From assembly GCA_013423385.1 (NCBI GenBank), contig BLZA01000021.1, positions 1,178,001 through 1,242,000 on the forward strand: DNA of 64,000 nt. Reading direction: 5' to 3'. This document shows positions 36,573 through 47,988 of this stretch, piece after piece. The notes beneath the pieces were generated by a model. The model saw only the letters and a list, made by a program, of their open reading frames with translations, was not told the origin of the DNA and made no database searches. How positions within the stretch are numbered: position 1 is the first letter of the stretch; each line of letters starts with the position of its first letter. This DNA comes from Naganishia liquefaciens. Its lineage: Eukaryota > Basidiomycota > Tremellomycetes > Filobasidiales > Filobasidiaceae. Position numbers and translations under genes: made by a program.

Positions 36573-37324
36573 ATGAGTGTCACTGACTCGAAGGAAACAC
36601 GACCGCGACGTGATTCCCTTTACAATGACGCCGGCACGTTGGAAACGTCTAGAGTTCCGACCGTCTCGTTCGTGACTCACTCCAACAACGTTCGATCTTC
36701 CTCAGCTGAAACGGGCATCCCTCCAGCCGAAACGGGCATTCCTCCTACATCTTCTTCCTTGGTCCAGACCGACATCCCTCACAACAAGCTCGCTTTCCCC
36801 CGAGACTGCGGCTCAGACAATCGGGAACAGCGAAGTGCCAGACTCCGGATCCAGCGATGAATCGGCGGTGACAAGGGATCGGGTGAGAAGAAAGAGGCAC
36901 TTAGAGTCATCTAGACAGCAAAGACGAAGCAGAGAATAGCCGCGCGTCGAGCCAGACTTCAGAAAGCGCTCAAGTGTACGCCGTCAGATCAGGAGATAAA
37001 AAGGAAGGACTATTATGGGACCGTTAAAAGATACACAGCAGACCTACGTCGCCAATGGAGTGCGCAACGCCAGGCAAGGGCTCGAGCGAAAGCATACGAG
37101 AGCTTCTTGAAGACATACCTCTGGAGGGCGTGAGTAGCGCTCTGCCATGAAACCCCGAGTCTTGAGTACTTAAATCTGCATCCTGGTTTGAAATTTCCAG
37201 CTTGCGTGGGGATTTCGAGGCTAGAGTGATCGCTTATAACCTTTTGAAGCAAGGCCAATTTCAGGAGATGCCTACCTCGGTTCTGCAGGACCTAATTTTG
37301 AAAAAGGAATACGGTCCAAGATAA
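36573..37324 (+). CDS. Orphan basic protein, 3 exons, 198 aa (predicted)
   Basis: Exons 36573-36834, 36919-37129 and 37201-37324 join to 199 codons with GTGCCA/CAG and GTGAGT/CAG introns of 84 and 71 nt. The N-terminal third is Ser/Thr/Pro-rich and contains a repeated AETGIPP motif. The middle is strongly basic and helical (KTKQRIAARRARLQKALKC), superficially like a bZIP basic region but without an N-x7-R signature or leucine zipper. The C-terminus is helical (IAYNLLKQGQFQEMPTSVLQ). I do not recognise a family. The first donor (GTGCCA) is unusual, so the model may need correction; a decayed gene is the alternative. Confidence 0.45.
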
Positions 37325-39194
37325 GTCGACCTCAGGAAAGGAGGCGTTGATAGAGAACTGTAATGTTTATCGGCATGTAGTACTGGTTCACCGAAGTTTC
37401 CCGCACTTGTACATCCATAGATCAATAGCACGCAAATCGTCCACCACAGTTCACAGACAGTGACCCTTGTACCCAAGCCCAAAGGTTCTGTTCCGCGCTA
37501 CAGGGACGATATACTGATAACCAGGAGAAGGCGTCCCTAGAAACACAGCGAAACCACGTCACTGGACGATGCTTCTGAAACGCATGAACTCCCAACCTTG
37601 AGACTATAGTGCGAGGAGTCTTTCCGGCTCTCTCGTCTAAAGGCACTGCACCTTTCTCCATGGCGGCTTCCTCCTTTAAGCGTTTCCCTTTGATGGTTTT
37701 GCCTTACCCTTGACTGACTCCTTGTAGTTCTGCCTTACCATCCGCCGTGGATTGAGGGACGATGTTCATCCATACTTATTTTCCAAGATAGAAGAGATCG
37801 TTCGAGCGCCATCTTGCCTTGCCGATGATTCAATGACTGCAAAACTAGAATCCGCTCCAGACATTGTACCAATCTCTGAAAAGCCGCACGTTGTCCAACT
37901 GCTTTAATGGCTCCGTAGCCTTGTGGGGAATAAGGTGGATCGACAACAAGACCTCGGGAGCGCCGAGAAGAGCGAGTTGTTCAAGAGGTCGCCGTGTCTC
38001 GATGCGACCGAGAATGATAACGACGATTCTGGGCGCGGCGGTTACCCTTTGAAGAGCACTGATCAGTGAAGCTATACTTCTGACCGTTACTTGCGCTCAC
38101 TTGTACTGGTGGCAGATACAGAGAAGAAAAAAGCTTTCCGCCATCTCAGAACAGAATCGCTACCCGCAAAGACGAAGCACAAGGGCGCTTTGCCAGCTGA
38201 AGTGAGTAATTCAAATCACTCTCGATCTGTAAGCCCAGACTGAAGAAACGTCACAAAAAGAACCCTTCCTGTGTTCCGTCGCACCGGAAAACCCGCGGCT
38301 CAATTGGGCGGCCCTGCGGGGACAGCTTCCTGGGTACAAGAAGAGCGCTCACAATTTCACCGGCATCTGGGACACATTGCTTTGCTCTATGGGATTCAGA
38401 AAGACCACGTTCGAGATCCAAGCGATGGCACCAGCCCAGGATGATTCCACTCGCTGGGAAAAGCTCGAGTCGATGGAGATCAGGAGTGCGTTGCGAAACG
38501 GTCGGGGCGTCGACGTGCGCTTGAAGCGACAATGTGGGCGAGATGAATGACCGAGGCCTCGTTGATTAGCACTCGATGTACACCATATTTCTCATCATCC
38601 CTTGACGCATGTCTACCTTCTGCTTGACGTCATTGTCGCCACCGCTAATCTTCTATACCCATCGCTGCCAAGATGCACGAGTGGGTCAGTCGCTCGTTGC
38701 CTGCCGGCTAGCCGGCAAGAACAAGGATCGGCAGAGTCCTCTCTTGAAGGTCGCAGAAAAAGCTACCTTGAACCACGTGCTCCTGCCTGCGCTCGAGCTG
38801 AAACTGATATCACCCTAAGATGCCGATGTCGAGCGATTCCTTGGCGTCGCTGTGCTTCGGCAGTCGGGACCGAGCCACATGACGAGTATTGTGCGCGCTA
38901 ACTGTTATCAGTCATCACATGAAGGGCGAAAGAGGCGGAAAGCCCGCGGAACGCAACAACGCCGATCGCGATTGCCGAAAGGAAGCTCAGAGCGCTCAAA
39001 TGTAGCCCGATATACCTTGCCAGGGATAATTACAGCCAAGGGATCGCTTCGCGCGAGGGAACAGGGGTCTGGACCTTGGCAGAAGAGATGACTCGATGCC
39101 GAAAGGTGGCGGCTGTGTGCGTGATGAGTGAGAGATATATAGCAAGCGATTGTGCCCCAGAATTCTTCCCCGCACTTTATAACCCATCGTCATC
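37325..39194. other. Gene-poor stretch
   Basis: About 1.9 kb with only short, uncharacterised open frames on both strands. No repeats, RNA genes or transposon ends were recognised. A TATA-like TATATAG at 39136-39142 lies just before the stomatin-like gene and probably belongs to it. Confidence 0.5.
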
Positions 39195-40966
39195 ATGTCC
39201 CATCCAACGAAATCTCTCACTCCGCCTCAAGACTTTTCCGATATGAACGTCACAGACGAGGATCCCATCAGACCAGCATCCCCTGATCGAACGATGGTTA
39301 GCAAAGGCGCCAACAATGGTGGATATCATGGAGCCCCAGAGCCACAGCCCAAGGGCTTGATCGTGAGTTCGTCATAGTCATCTCTAGGTCGTTGCTCAAC
39401 GAAGCCCGTAATCAGACTGTACAGCCCTTGAAGAAGCAAGAGTAGGTCTGCTTTCCCGTCTGGCCCACATCGAGCTTATCCCCTCTCGGTAGAATGCAGC
39501 CTTCATATGCGCAAGACCTGGGTGTCAGCGGAATCGAGCACGGCATCTATGGAAGCTTTATCAATGCGTTAGGACTTTGCCTTGGAGCGTGTGGAGCGAT
39601 TCCTTGCTGTCCGGTCAGTCAACAGTCGATGTCTCAGGTATTTGGGCCGTCTGACTGATCGTCGCCTCGCAGTTCCCGAATCCGTACAAGAGGGTCGAGC
39701 AGGGATCCGTGGGTCTCATCTCGCGATTCGGTCAATTCTACAAGGTGAGTAGGGACGCTTGTCTGTACCTCGAACTAGACCTGAACCTCAATATTGTCAT
39801 CCAGAGCGTGGATCCCGGTCTTGTAAACGTCAATGTCTGCACAGAAAGCATCCGCATCGTCGATGTCAAGATTCAGCTCAGTGTCGTTCCAAAGCAAGCC
39901 GTCATGACCAAGGACAATGGTGAGTCGGTTTCCTTTGGATTCCCTCACAAGCTCATCTTGGGCCGCGATTAGTATCCGTCGATATCGACTCGGTCATCTG
40001 CTGGCACGTTGTCTCACCCTACCGCGCCGCATATGGAATCTCCAACGTCAACACGGCACTCATCGAGCGTGCGCAGACGACGCTGAGGCAGGTTGTGGGC
40101 AGCCGACTGTTGCAGACGGTCGTGACGGACCGAGAGGGACTTGCGGCAGAGATTCAGGAGATTGTGAGTCAGAATGGGAACAAGTGGCCGTGCTCTTGCT
40201 CAGGCTTTAGGACAGATGGAAGCCACGGCGGAGCGATGGGGAGTTGTGATCGAGTCTATCCTGCTCAAGGATATCACGTACGTTTTGCGCTGCAGTTCCG
40301 GAAACGACTCTGACGAAATCTTTGCAGGTTCGCGGAAGAACTTCAAACCTTGTTGTCCAGCGCGGCAACCCAGAAACGTATCGGAGAAAGCAAGGTACGC
40401 TCTATGTCTAGTTTCCGCATCGCTTCATGCCAACGTCCTTGAATAGGTCATCTCTGCTCGAGCTGAAGTGGACGCTGCAAAGTTGATGAGACAGGCCGCC
40501 GATGTACGTATCGTTGGAAATCGGTTTTTGGCCCTCAAGGTTTTAGGGTTCGTGCTTTGTGCTCATCTTGACCTGCTCCAGATCCTTGCGAGCCCTGCTG
40601 CAATGCAGATCCGCCAGCTAGACGCTCTACAAGCCATGGCCAGGAATGCAGGAAGCAAGGTGGTGTTTGGTACGTCCGATATCGTCTCCGACAAACTTTT
40701 CGCTGATTTTCTCATAAACAGTCCCGATGAACCTCTCGAGCATGGGCTCGGCGGGCATGTCCGACGCCGGTCGTCAAGAGGTGCAGAACCAGATCATGGC
40801 GTCCATTCACCCTGACGCCGCTCAGGCTCGAGCATATGCGGAGGCGAACCCTGGACAGGTCGGGGTGACGTCGGGCGCCTCGGGTTCGGGTACCGCGGGA
40901 CCGACGATGGATCTGTCGCCGCAGGTGCAGAATGCCGGCCTGTATCAGTCCATCGAGCGAATCTGA
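39195..40966 (+). CDS. Stomatin/SPFH-domain membrane protein
   Basis: ATG at 39195 (MSHPTKSLTPPQDF). After a hydrophilic N-terminus comes a short hydrophobic, cysteine-containing hairpin (FINALGLCLGACGAIPCCPF), then the SPFH/PHB domain: NPYKRVEQGSVGLISRFGQF, VDVKIQLSVVPKQAVMTKDN, VSVDIDSVICWHVVSPYRAA and LRQVVGSRLLQTVVTDRE. A helical region follows (RAEVDAAKLMRQAADILASP), and the C-terminus includes MQIRQLDALQAMARNAGSKV. Such proteins form oligomeric scaffolds at membrane microdomains through the hairpin, probably palmitoylated at the CC pair. About seven introns of 50-60 nt are present. Length near 390 aa is typical. Confidence 0.88.
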
Positions 40967-41179
40967 GTAACGGGAGCAAGCTGCTATAATTTGTAATATA
41001 CATGTAGCCATTACTACGAGCCGTTCCATGTGTAAAATGCGCCAATGCGACTGGATTTAAAACCAGGAGAAAAGATGACGTCAGCTTGGCTTGCAACTTG
41101 GCCGAGTCGTCGAAAACTTGATTTCGTGCACTCGGGTTGCATTATACTTTATAACTTGTTCACCGGCACACCTTCCACA

Positions 41180-42137
41180 ATGTCCCGCATCCGTCTGGTC
41201 CTATTTGACGCCTTTGACACCCTCATCACGCCTCGCCTGCCCATCCACGTCCAATACGCACAGGAAGCCCATAAGCACGGACTGCCTGAAGACATCATCA
41301 CGCCAGACAGCGTACGTGCGGCATTCAAGCCCTCCTTCAAAAAAGTCACCGCGCAGTATCCGGAATGGGGTCGCCTTGCGGCCCCAGCAATGTCTCCTCA
41401 AGACTGGTGGATGTTGTGCATCGAGGAGACGATGAGAGCTGCTGGCGCAGAGGAGACGCGGTTACGCAAGATCATGCCCAGGCTGGGCAAGGCTCTACTG
41501 GATCGTTTCGAATCGGCGGAGGGGTATCGATCGTTTGAAGATGTCATGCCCTGCTGTAAGTGTCATGTTGAAATGTGACCGTGACTTATCCTTGGGCAGA
41601 TTAGTGAAGCAACTCGCGGATGCCGGCGTCAAGACCGGTCTGGTGTCAAATGCCGACGATCGAATCTGTGAGTCTTGCAAGATTTGTGCCGTCCGACTCT
41701 GACACGCTCAGTGAACACGCTTGACGCCCTCGATATTGCCCCGCTCATGACGGCGGGCACGACCATCTCTCAACTCGCCGGCTTTGAGAAGCCTGACCGG
41801 CGGATATTCGAGCAAGCATGTCGCCAGGCAGGGGTCGATCCATCAGAGGATGCGCAGAGTCGCTACGAGGGAGTACTGATGATCGGGGACGAACTGGAAG
41901 CGCAAGTCTTGTGCCTACCTCGTTGATAATGGCTGACGTTTGTCATGTAGCGATTATCGCGGAGCCTTGGGCGCAGGACTCGAGCCGCGGCTCATTCGAC
42001 GACCGGGCGAGTTTTCAGATGGCGCCAAGCGAGTCTCTGAGCAGGACGAAAGGGAGACGCTGGAGCGAGAAGGCATCAAGGTCATACGCAGTCTGGAAGA
42101 AGTGGTCGCGGAAGTGCAGGCAAGGAGCTCGAGGTGA
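41180..42137 (+). CDS. HAD-superfamily hydrolase (HDHD3-like)
   Basis: Starts MSRIRLVLFDAFDTLITPR, where LFDAFDTL is the HAD motif I with the nucleophile Asp and the second Asp. Motif II is seen in GLVSNADDRI (Ser-Asn), the lysine in GFEKPDRRIFEQA, and the acidic motif in GVLMIGDELEADYRGA, where the GDE(L) acid pair binds Mg2+. The cap region between motif I and II is helical (YPEWGRLAAPAMSPQDWWM), as in the HDHD3 group. Substrate is not predictable from sequence; these enzymes dephosphorylate small metabolites or remove halide. Three short introns; the last joins LEA to DYRGA across about 50 nt. Length about 270 aa is normal. Confidence 0.87.
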
Positions 42138-42722
42138 AGAGTTTTGATATACTTTGTACAAGATCTAGGTTGATACAATACTAGAAATCTACAACGGCCG
42201 CGCAATGTGCGCAATCAGGCGTGCGAACTGTCCATCTGTTCTATCGTCTATCGAATATCCGCGAATCCCTTTGATATCGTACGTCAAACCATCAAGCATG
42301 ATGTAATCCCATTGGCCTCTGAGCACGGGTCATTTCCTGAGCGCACAATTCGCCGTCACCCCGCTGCACGCCTGCCAAAACACACAACCCGTCGGTGCCA
42401 CCTGCCACTCAGTATCCAAGCCACCATCCGGCGATCACGTCTTGCGAGCTCCCAAGAGGAACGAAGACGGATCAGGCGCAGATGCGTAACGTGAATTGGA
42501 GTGGAGCGGTAACCTCGAGGACGGAGCAGCGGCGACGAACATGGGTATCGGGCTCGCTGCGGGTCGAGAGAATGAGGTCGTGTCAAAAGTCACTTTCGAA
42601 TGTAACATGCTGGTTCGGACATCTTGCCATCAGGATATTTTCGCGGAATCTGCTTGCTGCCGTTAGCCTCGAACATATCGCCTTGATGGACCAACTCACC
42701 ATCATCGGGACACTCCAGGCGT
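42138..42722. other. Convergent spacer between HAD and bZIP genes
   Basis: Only overlapping short open frames without gene character. It presumably holds the 3' untranslated regions of both genes. Confidence 0.4.
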
Positions 42723-44325
42723 CTACTGAACATCGATCATCGTTCCGCTCAGCGTATCCCATGCTCCCGTCCCGCTCCCTAGCGTCAACTCGTCTGACAA
42801 GAGCTCGACCGCGGCATCGTCACCGTCACGTGTCGATGCTTGTGGTGCCGAAAAGTCAAACGGAATCGAGTATTCAGACGTCGAGACGGCGGAGAGGGGG
42901 CCGGCTTGAGACCCAATGTCAAAGAGCGTTTGCCTCATTCCTAAGGTCTGATCGAGGTTGGCTTCTTCTGTCGAGTTGATTGGGTTGTAGCCGTCCGTGG
43001 AGAGGTAGTACAGGTCGTCGGCTGCCGGAAGTGTTCCATCGAGGCCTAGGTCTAGTCCGAGTCCCGATGGAATCCACAATTTGGGAACGGCCGAGTCCGC
43101 CTTGGCGACTTGACCCTGGATTTGAGCCCAGAGATCTGGCTCGACGACATTGTCATTGTCGCATTCAACACCCGCTGCTGGGCTTTTCTTTTTGCACGTG
43201 TACCGATTGGTTCTACGTTGCGCCTCCGCGGATCCCGTTCGTCGGGTGAGGGTGGTGGATTTGGTGACAAACCCGACGAACGATCCGCGCAAGGCGCGTG
43301 CATGAGAAAGTCGCCACCGCTGCTGGGTGGCGAGTGTTGATTTGCGACAATGGCGCTGTAGATGTCGAAGCCGATGCCGAGGGAGAACCGAGGGTTGCCG
43401 CCGGCGTACAAGGGGACGATGACGGGGCTGTTGATGGTTCCGAGAGATCCATGGAAAGGTCGGCCGGTGATGGGGCGTCAATGTCGGCGTCGAGGAGGTA
43501 TTCAGAGACGAGGGTCGACGTAGTTGATTTCGTTGGCGATGAGACGTACGAATCGGGCAAGGCACCGACGACATCGTCCACAACGGGCGAATGCTTGATG
43601 ATGTCCGCGACGGCGTGCGGTGTACCTGCGCCGAGGCGTGCGATATTGGCCATCAAGGACTCGTACTTTGTCTTCCATGCATCTCGGTCCGAGACGAGCG
43701 AGGTAATGGTCTGCTGCAGTGTTTGATTGGTCGAGATCAATTCCCCGATAAAGACGAGGTGCGCGGATTGCGTCGTCGACGAAAGCGCCGTGGGATCAAT
43801 GGTCCCGTCGGGCGACGTCGTCGTCGCATGCGATGGCGGCGGCGTCACAGCTTTCATTGGCTTGTCCTCTTCCACGGGCATCGCCTCGACCTCTGTGCGC
43901 TGTGCCGGACCGCCACGCAGCCGCTTGATCTCGTCCATCAAGATCTGATTCTCCCCCTTGAGCCTCTCGTTGTCTTCCTTGAGTCCATCGAGCAATTCCT
44001 TTCGTTTCTGGCGGGAACACGCTGCGCTCAATCGATTCCTGACGCCGCGCGCTGCCTTGAGCTTTTCCTTTTCCGAAACTGAAGGGTCAAGCGCAATGGC
44101 GAGAAAGGCGGGGTCGTAGATGGCATCGCCGTACCGAGTCAGCGTCGGGTCCGAGAGGGAGATTGTAATGTGCTTCTTGTCGCTTGGCAAGGGCATGTCG
44201 GTGGACAGATCCGGCGATGTCGTGTCTGACGATGATGATCGTACATATGGATGATGCTTGACGTCTGGCGTCGTTGTCGACTTGACCTTGCCCGAGGCCG
44301 GAGTAGATGTCTTGACTGAAGTCAT
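42723..44325 (-). CDS. bZIP transcription factor, HAC1/XBP1-like candidate with a predicted Ire1-type intron (485 aa when spliced)
   Basis: The ATG at 44325 (MTSVKTSTPASGKVKS) follows a likely 5' UTR intron. Near residue 95 is a bZIP: VRNRLSAACSRQKRKELLDG with the N-x7-R signature, then a leucine-zipper-like helix (LKEDNERLKGENQILMDE). This first frame runs to a stop at 43213. The remaining, clearly protein-like C-terminus (VVEPDLWAQIQGQV..., ending GTMIDVQ) is in another frame. Removing 43322-43178 (145 nt), between two CAG|CAGC sites, fuses the frames exactly (1003+455 nt = 486 codons). The first site is the loop of a perfect 8-bp hairpin. HAC1/XBP1 factors are activated by just such Ire1/ligase splicing when the ER is stressed. 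A normal spliceosomal intron remains an alternative: GT and AG dinucleotides are available but none gives an obviously better join. Confidence 0.75.
43171..43184 (-). promoter_or_regulatory. Second CAGCAGC site (3' splice site candidate)
   Basis: The loop sequence CAGCAGC recurs at 43180-43174, flanked by CC and GG as in the first site, so CCCAGCAGCGG is shared by both borders. The flanking stem is weak (two G-C pairs, then mismatches). A cut between 43178 and 43177 gives the phase needed to enter the C-terminal frame. Confidence 0.55.
43311..43333 (-). promoter_or_regulatory. Perfect hairpin with Ire1-type loop (5' splice site candidate)
   Basis: On the coding (minus) strand the arm TCGCCACC, the 7-nt loop CAGCAGC and the arm GGTGGCGA make an 8-bp perfect stem. 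Ire1 cuts after the third loop base in loops of the form CNG|CNGN, here CAG|CAGC, between 43323 and 43322. The cut falls after codon position 1. Confidence 0.7.
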
Positions 44326-45392
44326 GTGAGTCTTGCAGAGTATAGTTTCTGCCGTATGCACAGTCAGCTCGAGTCGAATGTGGCGAGAGACGAAACTCAC
44401 TGATGTAAGAAGATGTGTGAGATTGAGACAAGGCTACCACCACCCTGGGCAGACTCGTCGCAGGGCAAAGGGAACATTCCAGCGTGTAACCCTTTTCAAT
44501 CCCGCACGCCGACGTGGAACAAGGGCGACCTCGAACACTGCAAGAACCCGGCGAAAGAGCTCCGCAGCGGCAATTTTCAAGCGAGAAATGGGTGATCTTT
44601 GGACACAGGAGTGCATCCGAGCGGCAAGCCAAGGCAATTTGGCGGTCGACAAAGCCAGCTTACATAAGTCATGGACTGTATTCTGGGCGGTAAATCGACG
44701 CGTTTACTGCCAGAATTGACTCCAGCACACAAGCTCCTTATCGGAACAAAAGGATCGGCAGGGAGCCAAAGGGCCAAAGGCGGAATGCAAAGGCCAGGCT
44801 TGCGCGCGGAGAGGAGCATACCATGTCCGTGCTGTCAAGGGTGGATCCTTCCAGTATTTCGAGACTGTGAGCGGAATGGGTGACACAGAACCAGGTGAGG
44901 GTTAGCACCAGGGGCACCAGGGACACTCGCTTCAAGGCCAGACCCTTCGAAAAGCGCTCTCTGGAGGGATTGGATTCACTGCTAGCATTCACGATGAATG
45001 GGCGTGTATTCTTATATCTCATCGCCCCGTCTTTCGGCGCCATGCTGTATCACGGTCTCGTTGTGTCTCTGATACCAAGCTCTGATGATCTCGCAAACAA
45101 CAAGCAGATCCGAATCCCTATGCGTAGACGCTATGGGCTTGGACCGTGTACGACCGGTTCAGACCTCTAGCCCGACGACTAGCCACCAGTGGCACCAGTG
45201 GGAACACGAAGGGCTTAGGTAATTTCATTACGTCAATACCGCTTTCGGAAGGAGCTGCAGGACGCGTCGCGAGCCGGACGCGCCGGGAATGCGAGCAAGC
45301 CTTATATAACACATTGTCACATCGTCGGCGTCCACGCTTGGCCCCCGCGTTTCCGCGTATACAGATCTCATTGAACAGACACCACCGTGACG
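44326..45392. other. Divergent promoter region between bZIP and CHZ1
   Basis: No gene seen. On the bZIP side a GTGAGT donor at about 44400 and a CAG acceptor near 44350 suggest an intron in the 5' untranslated region. On the CHZ1 side a TATATAA box lies at 45303-45309, 84-90 nt before the CHZ1 start. Confidence 0.5.
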
Positions 45393-46082
45393 ATGGCCGC
45401 CGACAAGGAAACCAAGAACACTACCGAGGAGGAAGTTGTTGCCGAGCCGACGACGGGTGATAAGCGAAAGGCTGAGGAGGCCGAGGAGGTCGTTGCTGAT
45501 GAGGAGGATGCATCCATCAAGAAGTGAGCGATCGCGCGTTTGGAGGTTTACCGGAGCGGGATCGCTAATCAGGGTCGAACAGGCAAAAGGTAGACCTCGA
45601 GGAGGAGAACAAGGGTAAATCACGACGCGCTTGATTCTCGTATACCCAGGCAATCCCTAACCCGCATATCCGCTAGCCAACCCCGAAGAAGAGCCCAAGT
45701 CGACAACGGAGGACCCCGTCGTTTCCGCCGAGACCAAGGCCGACGCCGATGAGGTCGTTGAGCCTGAAAAGGAGGACGAGGTGCAGGTTGATGTCGACCC
45801 GAGCAACATTATCGAGGGCAAGCGAAGGAGAAACAAGGTTGATTATGCTGTGAGTTGCGGACGCGGGCTAGGGTGATCGATGGATACTGATGGCCACGCA
45901 GAGCGCCGAAGCGCTGGACAAGGTCAAGGGTAGGCATAAAGGCTCTGCTAGGCGTAATGGCGTGCTGATTCCTCGCAGACATCCCCGACGAGGACGAAGA
46001 CGACAAGGATGCAGAAGCCCCCGTCAGCGCCGGCGATGATGACGAAGAAGCTGAAGAAGAGGATGATGAAGACGAGGAGTAG
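45393..46082 (+). CDS. chz1: CHZ1-like H2A.Z/H2B histone chaperone, 5 exons, 155 aa
   Basis: Exons 45393-45523, 45583-45614, 45677-45849, 45902-45929 and 45979-46082 give exactly 156 codons. The protein is very acidic (EEEVVAEPTTGDKRKAEEAE at the start, a run of D/E at the end). It contains the CHZ motif SNIIEGKRRRNKVDYA, which in yeast Chz1 contacts histone H2A.Z-H2B dimers and delivers them for exchange by SWR1 in the nucleus. The lysine/arginine cluster KRRR in the motif and flanking acidic segments are the expected layout. A TATA box at 45303 fits strong expression. Confidence 0.85.
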
Positions 46083-46421
46083 ATGCGCGCAAGAAGTCTT
46101 GTCTGCATGTGATGGTCCAGGAAAGGGGAAAAGGAAAAGGCGAAAAGCCAAGAGGCCCGACGCGGAAGGGGTGCTTGTTTCGTAGTCTCGCCTGTTTATG
46201 TTGCATACAATCGTCAGACGGGAGGAAGCCGGAACGACCGAGGAGAGATGCAGCCGGCGACGAATGGAATGCCCGATCTTGAAGCGCGGAGGCAAGCAGC
46301 CGCGACGGGAACCGCCTTCCCTTGGTATCGCTTGCTTTCCGGTGGACTTACATCAAAGCACACATCCGCCTGCTCGCCCTGCATCCCGTCTATATATGCC
46401 GCGACCCTCATCTATATGCCT

Positions 46422-47759
46422 CTAATACTCGGGCAACTCGACCCCCTTGCCACCCATACTCCACTCGCTCAACCCTTCACTGAGCATTACCTGACAGCCC
46501 AACCTCGACTGCTCCTCGCGAATGCCGAGCGCATAGTCGAGCATGTCTTCCTCGCCGTCCGTCAAATCCTCCACGGCGACTTTTGGATCGTCAATGAGCG
46601 CGTAGGGGATGTACATGTGGCATGTTGCGCATTCTGCGGTTGTTGGGTGAGTCATGGGGGATCATATCATGGGGAAGCAGACAACATACCAAGGTGGCCG
46701 CCACAGGTACCCTCGATGGCACCGAGTCCCTCACGCTTGGCAATCTCCATGAGCGACTCGCCCGTGAACCCAAAAACGTCGTGTGGTTCCCCATCTGAAG
46801 TCGTGAACCGCACAGGTAAGCGTTTACGTGATGGTGGTGAAGTGCTGCGGACGTTGGGAAGAGAGGATTGGTATGCCGCCTGCTGGTCTGCAGGGGTCGC
46901 GCCGATGATGCCCCGGAAATGGGACGGCCATAGTTGGGATTTGAGAGAGACATCCGAGGGGGATGCGAGGTGATCGATGATGAGCGGGGCGTGCGTTGGG
47001 CGCAAATTGGAGAGAAACGTGAGCGACGGAAGAAGAATGGCGTTGGCTGCCCATCTGTGAAACCATGGTCAGCTCTGAAGCCCCCAAAAGAAAAGTCCCT
47101 CACTTGTGCCCCCCAACGTGAGCGCAATCTGTCACTTTCCATCTCGCCGACTCCCCCTCGATTCTCCCCGCGTGCCGACGCTTCAGCTCGTTCCTCAACG
47201 CAATTACTAAATCGCCGCCAATGTCCGAGCACCGACAATCCCTCGCGCCATGTGTACATACGAGGATCTCGGTCTGGTCCAGTGGTTTCGGGGAAGCGCG
47301 GCCGGCGACGAGGGTGTGCAGCGTTTGCTTGAATACGGAAGAATCGAGGGTGGATTGAGTGAATGAAGGGTACGAAGCGACGAGACCGTTAGGGACGAGT
47401 AGGTTGGCGCGGTAGCCTCGAGTATCGCCGTCGTGCGCTACGATACAGCGCACGCCGACGAGCGCCATGGTTTTCGAGACGGCATCGACGAACGGGTCAG
47501 CGAGTTCGATATGGGATGGCCATTCGGATGGCGGTATCGGCGTGTAGAGAAGGAGGAGACCGTGTGTCGGTGGTTGTGTCGGTGGTGTTGGAAGCGGAAG
47601 GAGCGGCGTGGCGTACGATTGAGCTTTGGTGGGCGTTGCGGGGTATTCTATATGAGCCGTCCGTCGCGCGCATGCTGCCGAGATGGGGCGGACGCGACAT
47701 AATGTTTGCGGCAAGAAGCGTGGTAGTGTCCTCAGTGGGCGTGAGTACAAGCCCAACAT
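46422..47759 (-). CDS. AIM32/sucrase-ferredoxin-like protein fused to a [2Fe-2S] ferredoxin, 3 exons, 410 aa
   Basis: Exons 47759-47104, 47054-46690 and 46633-46422 sum to 411 codons in one frame. The N-terminus (MLGLYSRPLRTLPRFLPQTL) is a mitochondrial targeting peptide. The first half is AIM32-like: LFLLYTP-type strand, ILVCTHGARDCRCSDIGGDL with Cys ligands, then VTDCAHVGGHKWAANAILLP carrying the HVGGHK motif. The second half (from LPVRFTTSDGEPHDVFGF) is an adrenodoxin-like ferredoxin: GTCGGHLECATCH with C-x5-C-x2-C and the fourth Cys in SRLGCQVML. The two cluster-binding domains are normally separate proteins. The fusion could pass electrons within one chain; this is inference. Divergent from the amidase (229 bp between starts). 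Confidence 0.85.
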
Positions 47760-47988
47760 GGTGGCTGCGTTATCCTTAGCCCGACGATCGCTTCCGAGAA
47801 GTATAGTCTTCCAATCGTCAAAGCTCTATCACGTCAGTGCATCCGAGACAGTCGATCGCGCGGGATAAGGGTCCCGGTTACTCGGCAAAGGGCGTTGCCT
47901 GGCAAGGAGGGCTTGTGTTGTGGCCAGATTGGGAGAGTGCCATCAACTGCGTCCTCTGCATACATACAGCGCAGCGTACGAGCCTGAA

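Noticed and set aside
38600-38818. Small ORF near 38.6 kb as a gene
   Set aside because: No family, no promoter element at a fitting distance and no exon partners.
42395-42979. Plus-strand ORF overlapping the bZIP 3' end
   Set aside because: Composition is that of an antisense shadow, and no intron or promoter pattern supports it.
43052-43411. Third open frame inside the bZIP gene (around MYAGGNPRFSLGIGFD)
   Set aside because: It is open and looks somewhat protein-like, but the direct frame match across the CAG|CAGC sites needs no such middle exon; kept only as an alternative.
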